From: Streptomyces ochraceiscleroticus
GTDB lineage: Bacteria > Actinomycetota > Actinomycetes > Streptomycetales > Streptomycetaceae
Assembly: GCF_000720485.1 (NCBI RefSeq)
Contig: NZ_JOAX01000006.1
Coordinates: 186,001-250,000, forward strand
DNA: 64,000 nt
Direction: 5' to 3'
Shown here: one piece after another, positions 58,166-64,000 of the stretch
Layout of the letters: each line of letters starts with the position of its first letter
How positions within the stretch are numbered: the first letter of the stretch is position 1
Made by a program: the position numbers and the translations under genes
Notes under the pieces: generated by a model
What the model was told of the DNA's origin: nothing
Databases searched by the model: none
The model's input: the letters and a program-made list of their open reading frames with translations, nothing else

Positions 58166-60378
58166 TCGGTCTCGGTCGGGCTGGTCAGGACCGCCAGGGC
58201 GTCCACAGCGACGGCTCCGTGTCCTTCCGGGCCGAGGAGCAGTGGGTTCACATCGAGTTCGGCGAGGTCCTCGGACAGGTCGGCGGCCAGCCAGGACAGG
58301 CGCGCGATGGTTTCCGCGGCCGCGTCGATGTCACGCGGCGGTTTGCCGCGTACCGCGCCGAGCAGCCGGCTGCCACGTAGCGACAGGAGCAGGCGTCGGG
58401 CGGTGTCGGTGTCGATGGGGGCAACGGCGACTTGGCTGTCGGCAAGGGCCTCGACGAGTACCCCGCCCAGGCCGACCACGACGACCGGGCCGAACACGGG
58501 GTCGTTCTTGGTCCCGACGATCAGCTCGGTGCCGGCGGGCGCCATGCGCTGGACCAGCAGTCGGGCATCGTCCACTCCCGCCTCGCGGGCGATGCGGAAC
58601 AAGTCGTCGGCGGCCCCGCGAATGGCCCCGGCCTCGTCGAGCCCGAGCCGCACACCGCCCATGTCGCTCTTGTGCCCGATGCGGTCGGACAACAGCTTGA
58701 CCGCGACCGGGCCGTCGAGCTCCGCCGCCGCGGCCACCGCCGCGTCGGCGGACTCCACCGGGCGGGAGGCGGCAGACGGTATGCCGTACGCCGCGATCAG
58801 CCGGGTCGACTCGTGCTCATCGAGCTGGATCCGCCGCGCGGCCCGCGCTTCGGTCAGCAGTGACCGCGCGGCGGCGTCATCGATACCGGCGGGGCGCTGC
58901 GGCCGCACCAGCGCGGGGCGCAGGCTGAAGTCCGCGAGCAGCCCCAGCGCTGCGGCAGCGCTGCCCGGGCCGGTGTAGCAAGGGATGCCGAGATCCCGCA
59001 GCCGCTGCCTGGGCCGCCCACTGCCCCCGGTCCACACCACGACCACGGGACGGTCCGTGGACCGATTCGCCTCCTCGACCGCGTCGATGAGCTCCGTGGC
59101 ACAACTGTCCGCGCAGCCGAGCAGGACCGCGATCATGTCGGTGTCGGGATGCTCGACGGCCACTCGCAGCGCCCGGCGCAGCATGCCCGGCTCGGCGAGG
59201 AGGGTGCCGGTGAGGTCGACCGGATTGCGCGGAGATCCGTACGCCGGGATGGCGGCGGCCATCTTCCGCTGCCACGTCTCGTCCCACGGACGCACCTCCA
59301 AGCCGTACTGGGCGGCCGCATCGGCCATCAGGGCTCCTGCCCCACCGGAGACCGACAGGCTGGTCAGCCTGCGCCCGCTGGCCCGCCGCCCGGTCGCGAA
59401 GAGCTGCGCGGCACCCAGCATCTCGTCCGGCCCGTCCACTCGCAGAATGCCGTACTGCCGCGCCGCACCATCGAAGACCGCGTCCTCCCCGGCCAGCGAC
59501 GCGGTATGCGACTGCGCCGCACGCGCCCCCGCCGCCGACCGCCCCACTTTCACAGCGATGATCGGCTTGTCCCGCTCATGTGCCTCCCGTGCCGCCTCCA
59601 ACAGCCTGCGGCCGCCGGTGACACCCTCCAGATAGGCCAGTACCACCTGCGTCTGGTCGGTGCGCACCAGCCCGTCCAGCAGTTCGGCCACCGAAAGGTC
59701 CACCTCATTGCCGGTGTTGAGGTAATGCGAGATCCCAATGCCCAGATTCTGGGACTCGTTGAAGACGAAGCCGCCGAACGCGCCGCTCTGGCTGAGGAAG
59801 GCCACCGGGCCCTCGTGCAGCGGTACGTCCTCGTCCAGCGCCGAGGTGAACGTGGGCATCGCGCGGTCCCGGACCCCGATCATGCCCAGGCAGTTCGGCC
59901 CGAGCACCCGCACACCGCTCTCGTCGATCGCCGCCCGCAGCTCACGCTGGAGCGCCGCGCCCTCACCGCCGAGTTCGGCGAAGCCGGACGCGCCCACGAT
60001 CGCGGCCGGGACGCCACGCCGACCGCAGGCCCGTACCGCATCGGCCGTCCGCTCCGCCGACAGCATGATCATCGCCAGGTCGATGTCACCGTCCACCTCG
60101 TCGAGGCTGCGATGGGCGGGCAGGCCCTGGACGGTCCCGCGAGTGGGATTGATCGGCAGGATCCGCCCGGCGAACCCGAAGCGCTTCAGATACTCCACCG
60201 GCCGGCCCGACAGCTTGGCCGGGTTGTCCGACGCGCCGAGGATCGCGATGGACCGCGGATACAACAGCCTCTGCACTGCGTCGCCACGGTCGGACGGGGC
60301 GGCCGGGTCGGTCAGGCTGGTCAGCTCGGCCTGGTCGGTCAGGTCGCTCGGATTCGGGCTCGGTTCGCTCGCAGACAC
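58162..60378 (-). CDS. NDP-forming acyl-CoA synthetase (acetyl-CoA synthetase ADP-forming family)
   Basis: A 738-residue single-chain enzyme: CoA-binding domain (about 35-135, SIAILGASDNPAKLSGRPVEYLKRFGFAGRILPINPTRGTVQG), succinyl-CoA synthetase-like domains (about 180-480, with the phosphorylated-His region RAAQSHTASLAGED) and an ATP-grasp part (about 500-735, DGPVAVKLLSDRIGHKSDMGGVRLGL). It makes an acyl-CoA from acid, CoA and ATP, giving ADP and phosphate. GTG 60378 has AAGGAG exactly 6 bases upstream; the TTG at 60384 is within that spacer. It follows the transporter gene by 15 bases. Confidence 0.9.
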   Translation of the reverse strand: MSASEPSPNPSDLTDQAELTSLTDPAAPSDRGDAVQRLLYPRSIAILGASDNPAKLSGRPVEYLKRFGFAGRILPINPTRGTVQGLPAHRSLDEVDGDIDLAMIMLSAERTADAVRACGRRGVPAAIVGASGFAELGGEGAALQRELRAAIDESGVRVLGPNCLGMIGVRDRAMPTFTSALDEDVPLHEGPVAFLSQSGAFGGFVFNESQNLGIGISHYLNTGNEVDLSVAELLDGLVRTDQTQVVLAYLEGVTGGRRLLEAAREAHERDKPIIAVKVGRSAAGARAAQSHTASLAGEDAVFDGAARQYGILRVDGPDEMLGAAQLFATGRRASGRRLTSLSVSGGAGALMADAAAQYGLEVRPWDETWQRKMAAAIPAYGSPRNPVDLTGTLLAEPGMLRRALRVAVEHPDTDMIAVLLGCADSCATELIDAVEEANRSTDRPVVVVWTGGSGRPRQRLRDLGIPCYTGPGSAAAALGLLADFSLRPALVRPQRPAGIDDAAARSLLTEARAARRIQLDEHESTRLIAAYGIPSAASRPVESADAAVAAAAELDGPVAVKLLSDRIGHKSDMGGVRLGLDEAGAIRGAADDLFRIAREAGVDDARLLVQRMAPAGTELIVGTKNDPVFGPVVVVGLGGVLVEALADSQVAVAPIDTDTARRLLLSLRGSRLLGAVRGKPPRDIDAAAETIARLSWLAADLSEDLAELDVNPLLLGPEGHGAVAVDALAVLTSPTETE

Positions 60379-60393
60379 GGTCAACTCCTTTAT

Positions 60394-61713
60394 CTACAGC
60401 GCGAGATGAGTCGTCGGGCGGTCGGACTCCTCCGCGCGGCTGGCCGACAGCGTGAGGAACGCCCGGGCGGCGAACAGTGACACCACGGTCACCAGCACCG
60501 CGAAACCGATCGGCAGCGCGATCGACCCGGAGGCGGTGAGCAGGGACTGCAGGATCACCGGCGCCAGGCCGCCGAGGACCCCGGCGAGCCCATAGGTCGC
60601 CGAGATTCCGGTGTAGCGGACGTTCGCCGGGAACGCCTGCGCGAACATGCCCGCCAGAAGGGCGTAATACATGACGTCCGGAATGGTCGCGAGCACCGCA
60701 CCCAGCATGGCGAGGGTCCAATTCCCGGTACCGACGAGAACGAACATCAAAGGCAGCGTCGGCAACTGGAGTACGAGCAGCAGGGTGACGGCCTTCCGCA
60801 CGTTCCAACGGGTGGCCAGTACCGCCCCGAAAGGCTGCACCAGGAATTGCACCACACCGGCGATCAGAATAATCGCGAGGAAGTCGTTCTTCGCCAGGCC
60901 GATTTCCGCGGTGGCCCAGGACAGCGCGAAGGTGTCTCGCGCGTAGACCACCGTGAACACGGTGAGGGCCGCGCCCACGCCGACCAGTACGGTCTTCGTG
61001 TTGCCGCGGAACAGGCTGACCAGCGGGACCTTCACCGTCTGCTGGGACGCCCGCATCGCGAGGACCGCGGGCGACTCCTCCAGGCTCAGCCGGATCACCA
61101 GACCGACGACCACCAGCAGCGCCGACGCGAGGAACGGCAGCCGCCACGCCCAGCTCAGCAGCGCGTCATCCGGCAGTTGGGCGACCGCGAGGAAGGACAG
61201 CGTCGCCAGGATGCGCCCCGCGGGCGAGCCCTGTTGCGCGAAGGCGCCGAACAGGAAGCTGCGTTCCTTCTTGGCGTGCTCGGTCGCGATCAGCACCGCG
61301 CCGCCCCACTCGCCGCCGACGGCCAGCCCCTGCACCATGCGGAACACGATCAGCAGTACCGGTGCGGCCGCGCCGATCTGGGCATAGGTCGGCAGCAGGC
61401 CGATGCCGACCGTGCTGACGCCCATCAGCATCAGCGTCGCGATGAGCGCCTTCTTCCGTCCGATCCGGTCGCCGAGGTGACCGAAGACGATGCCGCCGAG
61501 CGGGCGCGCCAGGAATCCGATCCAGAAGGTGGCGAAGGACAGCAGAATTCCGACCGAGGCCGGGACCCGGGAAAAGAACAACGGCGCGAACACCAGGGCC
61601 GAGGCGGTGCCGTATACGTAGAAGTCGTACCACTCGATGGTCGTGCCCATGAAAGAGGCCCACCCTGCTTTGCGGGCCATTTTCTCTTCTCTGGGCAACT
61701 GTCCGGTTCGCAT
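60394..61713 (-). CDS. MHS-family MFS metabolite:proton symporter
   Basis: A 439-residue, 12-helix transporter with FMGTTIEWYDFYVYGTASALVF, GHLGDRIGRKKALI and GGEWGGAVLIATEHAKKER signatures. It closely resembles the transporter at 24179-25528. First gene of the leftward catabolic operon, divergent from its LysR gene; it probably imports the acid that the following enzymes degrade. ATG 61713 lies after GGAAGGAAACGTGAG; ATG 61680 (MARKAG) is a shorter option. Confidence 0.9.
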   Translation of the reverse strand: MRTGQLPREEKMARKAGWASFMGTTIEWYDFYVYGTASALVFAPLFFSRVPASVGILLSFATFWIGFLARPLGGIVFGHLGDRIGRKKALIATLMLMGVSTVGIGLLPTYAQIGAAAPVLLIVFRMVQGLAVGGEWGGAVLIATEHAKKERSFLFGAFAQQGSPAGRILATLSFLAVAQLPDDALLSWAWRLPFLASALLVVVGLVIRLSLEESPAVLAMRASQQTVKVPLVSLFRGNTKTVLVGVGAALTVFTVVYARDTFALSWATAEIGLAKNDFLAIILIAGVVQFLVQPFGAVLATRWNVRKAVTLLLVLQLPTLPLMFVLVGTGNWTLAMLGAVLATIPDVMYYALLAGMFAQAFPANVRYTGISATYGLAGVLGGLAPVILQSLLTASGSIALPIGFAVLVTVVSLFAARAFLTLSASRAEESDRPTTHLAL

Positions 61714-61822
61714 CTCACGTTTCCTTCCGGAATGGCGACCCTGCGTATGGACCTTGCGTATGACCCTCCGTACGACGGCGCGATGTTGCTGCTCGGGAAA
61801 CTAAGGGCAACGAACTAGTTTC

Positions 61823-61835
61823 GTCCAACACCAAT
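61823..61835 (-). promoter_or_regulatory. candidate LysR site in divergent promoter
   Basis: In the direction of the transporter gene this reads ATTGGTGTTGGAC, similar to the motif ahead of the thiolase (26966-26980) and CoA-transferase (28001-28015) genes. It is 109 bases before the transporter ATG and 67 before the LysR ATG. Confidence 0.35.
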
Positions 61836-61902
61836 CCTGCGTACGATTGATTCGCCGCAGCGACACAATGGGCTGTGACCAGCGCAGAGCAGAGGTGGCC
61901 GG

Positions 61903-62811
61903 ATGGAACTGAGACACCTGCAGGCGTTCGTGGTGGTCGCGGAGGAGCTCAACTTCCGCCGTGCGGCGGCGCGGTTGCAGATGACGCAGCCGCCGCTGTC
62001 GCAACAGATCAAGCGGCTGGAACGCGAGGTGGGGGTGGAGCTGCTGCGCCGTACGACCCGGCACGTCGCGCTCACCGGCGCCGGCGCGGCCTTTCTGACC
62101 GAGGCCCGGCGCGCCCTGCAGGCGGCTCGGGCGGCGCCGGAGGCGGCCCGGCAGGCGGCCGCCGGGCAGACCGGCGTGGTCCGGCTCGGCTTCAGCGGCC
62201 CCACCTCCCACGAGGTGCTGGTCCTGATGACCCGGAAGTTCCGCGAGTACCGGCCCCACGTACGGCTGGAGGTCCTCGGCCCGGTCTTCGGCGGCGAAAT
62301 GGTCGGTCGACTCGGCCGGGACGAGGTCGACGCGGGGCTCATCCGGCTGCCCGTGGCGGGCTCGGGGCTACAGGTACGGGAGCTCACGCGGCACGGCATC
62401 ACCGTGGCGCTGCCCACCGAACACCCATTGGCGACGCGCCGGGAGGTCGGCGTGCTCGACCTGCGCGACGAGCCCGTGGTCAGCCATCCCACCAACCGGG
62501 GCGCCGGAATCGTCTCCCTCATCCACAAGGCGTTCCTGAAGCACGGCACCAGCCCGAACGTCGTCCAGGAGGCCCCGGACACCCACACCATCCTGTCGCT
62601 GGTCGGCGCCGGCGTGGGCGTCGGCTTCGTCCCCGCGTCCGCGGCCCACCTGAAGGTGCCGGGCGTCGTCCTGCTCCCGGTCTCCGACATTCCCCCGCTG
62701 CCGCTGGCCCTCGCCTGGCGCAAGAACGACCCCAACCCGGCCCTGCACGCACTGATCGACCTGCTGGACGAGATCTCGGCGGAATGCCGACTGAAGCCGG
62801 ACGAGGTATGA
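61903..62811 (+). CDS. LysR-family regulator of the carboxylate operon
   Basis: A 302-residue LysR regulator, N-terminal winged helix MELRHLQAFVVVAEELNFRRAAARLQMTQPPLSQQIKRLEREVGVELL, then an effector domain starting about 90 (GVVRLGFSGPTSHEVLVLMTRKF). It is a paralogue of the 27028-27942 regulator, with the same start motif. It is divergent from the seven-gene operon with 189 bases between and probably activates it in response to the substrate or its CoA ester. ATG 61903 follows the overlapping GGATGG. Confidence 0.9.
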   Translation: MELRHLQAFVVVAEELNFRRAAARLQMTQPPLSQQIKRLEREVGVELLRRTTRHVALTGAGAAFLTEARRALQAARAAPEAARQAAAGQTGVVRLGFSGPTSHEVLVLMTRKFREYRPHVRLEVLGPVFGGEMVGRLGRDEVDAGLIRLPVAGSGLQVRELTRHGITVALPTEHPLATRREVGVLDLRDEPVVSHPTNRGAGIVSLIHKAFLKHGTSPNVVQEAPDTHTILSLVGAGVGVGFVPASAAHLKVPGVVLLPVSDIPPLPLALAWRKNDPNPALHALIDLLDEISAECRLKPDEV

Positions 62812-62833
62812 CTGCCCGTCAGCTAACCGACTC

Positions 62834-63076
62834 TCAGCGGAGGTTCGCGCCCCTGTACACCCTCTCGATCCGCTGCAGGACGGCCAGCTTGTACACGCGC
62901 ATGGAGCAGGTGACGCAGCAGCCCTGCGGCACCTTCGTCAGCAGATGTTCGGTGCCCTGCGGGTCGACGACCCTGATCTTTACCCGACGCTCCATGTAGA
63001 GGCCCCCGCACGGACAACGCCCGTACCGGCCCGGTCGCAGTCCCCTGCCGCCTTCGGTACTCGCTTCCGTGCTCAT
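62834..63076 (-). CDS. YgiT-type zinc finger protein
   Basis: An 80-residue protein with a CPCGG knuckle near residue 21 and VPQGCCVTCSMRVYKLAVLQRIERVYRG at the end, the YgiT/MqsA N-terminal-type zinc finger. No helix-turn-helix follows, so it is not a complete MqsA antitoxin. ATG 63076 has AAGGGG 7 bases upstream and overlaps the stop of the preceding disrupted frame as ATGA. The frame is open upstream of this ATG into FHIPEP-like sequence, so a fusion protein is also conceivable. Confidence 0.65.
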   Translation of the reverse strand: MSTEASTEGGRGLRPGRYGRCPCGGLYMERRVKIRVVDPQGTEHLLTKVPQGCCVTCSMRVYKLAVLQRIERVYRGANLR

Positions 63077-63489
63077 GCCGCATCCCCTTCGGCGAGCTTG
63101 ATCCGGCGCGCAAGAGTGCTGCCGCAACAACTCGTCGATACGCGCGTCCAGAAGGCAGACCGCGAGGGTGTTCTGGCCTCCCGAGTGCTGGGCGGCGATC
63201 TGACTCCGCAGCCCGGTACGGACGAACGCCTCCAGCCACGCCGGGTCGCCGGGCCCTGCCCCGACATCCGTACGGGCCGCGGTGACCGGATCGTCCAGCA
63301 GCAGGAAACGGTCGGCGTCGGGCCGTGGTGCCGCATAACCGGCGTCGATGATCCGCTCCAGCAGTGGCGACAGATCGCGCAGCGACACGCCGTCGTCGGC
63401 CAACGCCCGCAGCCCTGGCCGCTGGGGATCAGCATCGACCGGGTCCGAGGAGGGAGGGGTGTGAAAAACGGCGTGGCGCGTCGTGTCAT
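63073..63489 (-). pseudogene. frame-disrupted FHIPEP-like (FlhA C-terminal type) gene
   Basis: Between ATG 63489 (overlapping the upstream oxidoreductase stop as ATGA) and TGA 63075-63073 (overlapping the zinc-finger ATG) one frame is open, but its middle reads as Arg/Ser/Pro-rich nonsense. The neighbouring frame over about 63460-63130 encodes a stretch resembling the FHIPEP/FlhA C-terminal domain: LRALADDGVSLRDLSPLLERIIDAGY and WLEAFVRTGLRSQIAAQHS. The last residues before the stop in the first frame (ARRIKLAEGDAA) again look real. So start and end are in one frame and the core in another, as after two compensating indels. It may be a decayed gene, a sequencing error, or a short real protein started elsewhere. 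Confidence 0.45.
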
Positions 63490-64000
63490 CCCTCAGTGTT
63501 CCTCCCGCGATCGGGTACACGATCGCGGCGGCGTTCGAGGTCGCGCAGGGCGTTGCGCGCGGCGTGGGCGCCGCACATGCCATGCGCGCCGGGTCCGGGC
63601 GGGGTGGCGGCCGAGCAGAGGTACATCCCCGGCACGCCCGTCGCGTACGGATTCGGCGCGATCCGAGGGCCGAAGACGAGCTGCCGAATGTCCTTGGCGC
63701 CGGTGACGATATCGCCGCCCACATAGTTCGGGTTGTACGCGGCGAACTCGGTCGTCGTCCTCACGGCCATGCCGACGACACGGTCACGGAAGCCCGGGGC
63801 GAACCTTTCGATCTGCCGGATGATCGCCTCGGTGGCGTCGCCGGTGTAGCCGTGCGGCACGTGCGCGTAGGACCACAGCGGGTGCACGGCTCCGGCCGAT
63901 CGCCCGGGGTCGGCCAGATATTGCTGGCCCACCAGGACGAACGGACGGTCCGGCATCCGGCCCGCATGAACCTCGCGCTCGGTCCGGGCGACCTCTTCGT
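63486..64000 (-). CDS. phytoene-desaturase-like FAD oxidoreductase, C-terminal part
   Basis: The last 170 residues of a CrtI/COG1233-type flavoprotein whose start lies beyond the right edge. Recognisable features: FVLVGQQYLADPGRSAGAVHPLWSYAHVPHGYTGDATEAIIRQIERFAPGFRDRVV, YNPNYVGGDIVTGAKDIRQLVFGPRIAPNPYATGVPGMYLCSAATPPGPGAHGMCGAHAARNAL, the last being the C-terminal FAD-contact segment. The frame is open to 64000. Such enzymes desaturate or isomerise carotenoid-like or other isoprenoid substrates; the substrate is unknown. Confidence 0.85.
   Translation of the reverse strand, partial: EEVARTEREVHAGRMPDRPFVLVGQQYLADPGRSAGAVHPLWSYAHVPHGYTGDATEAIIRQIERFAPGFRDRVVGMAVRTTTEFAAYNPNYVGGDIVTGAKDIRQLVFGPRIAPNPYATGVPGMYLCSAATPPGPGAHGMCGAHAARNALRDLERRRDRVPDRGRNTEG

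Noticed and set aside
62834..63724. Single 296-codon leftward gene covering the FHIPEP-like part and the zinc finger
   Set aside because: Its first third is antiphase to the oxidoreductase coding frame and no start with a ribosome site is found before the FHIPEP-like part; separate zinc finger gene with its own ribosome site is simpler, though a fusion is not excluded.

Overview
The window is chromosomal DNA of a high-GC actinomycete and looks like Streptomyces. GC is very high with strong third-position GC bias, GTG and TTG starts are common, several genes appear leaderless, and the families present (SpoIIE-type phosphatases with PAS/GAF, DUF1990, DUF309, XRE/ImmA/DUF6545, MHS transporters, CatIJ-type CoA-transferase) are typical of that group. 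I see no rRNA, tRNA, insertion sequence, integrase, attachment site or CRISPR array. Gene density is high and only one stretch (50516-50895) exceeds 300 bases without a gene, apart from the roughly 300-base divergent gap at 37238-37542.

Layout. 1-2917: PaaX-type regulator (cut by the window edge) divergent from an AidB-like acyl-CoA dehydrogenase/enoyl-CoA hydratase pair. 2956-12674: secreted DUF3574 protein, DUF1990 gene with a leader ORF and paired palindromes, Tat phosphatase with a possible PHO box, tandem universal stress protein, PAS-GAF-SpoIIE-HATPase phosphatase, aldehyde dehydrogenase, secreted L,D-transpeptidase-like protein, MFS exporter. 12751-18021: a second SpoIIE phosphatase, then an XRE-TetR fusion regulator ahead of a three-gene operon matching aerobic L-carnitine breakdown (dehydrogenase, 3-dehydrocarnitine cleavage enzyme, betainyl-CoA thioesterase). 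18110-23980: DUF427/DUF309 pair, D-Ala-D-Ala carboxypeptidase, cytochrome P450, and an XRE-ImmA peptidase-membrane protein operon.

24179-31517: lower beta-ketoadipate-type module: MHS transporter, thiolase, LysR, CatI/CatJ-type 3-oxoadipate CoA-transferase, 3-hydroxyacyl-CoA dehydrogenase. The thiolase and CoA-transferase promoters share a 15-bp motif at similar distance and orientation, so one LysR probably controls both. 31649-38103: a lipoprotein, an SsuABC/THI5-like ABC importer, a secreted GH84 glycosidase and a small secreted protein.

38287-48805: a complete nickel-pincer lactate racemase system (LarC, LarB, LarE, LarA) followed by a YceI protein, an MFS transporter, an IclR regulator and the LutABC lactate oxidation complex. 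This would let the cell interconvert D- and L-lactate (or another 2-hydroxy acid) and oxidise it to pyruvate.

48869-62811: AMP-forming acyl-CoA ligase, GNAT and VOC proteins, then a likely seven-gene leftward operon (MHS transporter, NDP-forming acyl-CoA synthetase, acyl-CoA dehydrogenase, CaiB-type CoA-transferase, SDR, thiolase, alpha/beta hydrolase) divergent from its LysR regulator. This is a second carboxylate catabolic module parallel to 24-31 kb. 62834-64000: YgiT-type zinc finger gene, a frame-disrupted FHIPEP-like remnant, and the C-terminal part of a phytoene-desaturase-like oxidoreductase.
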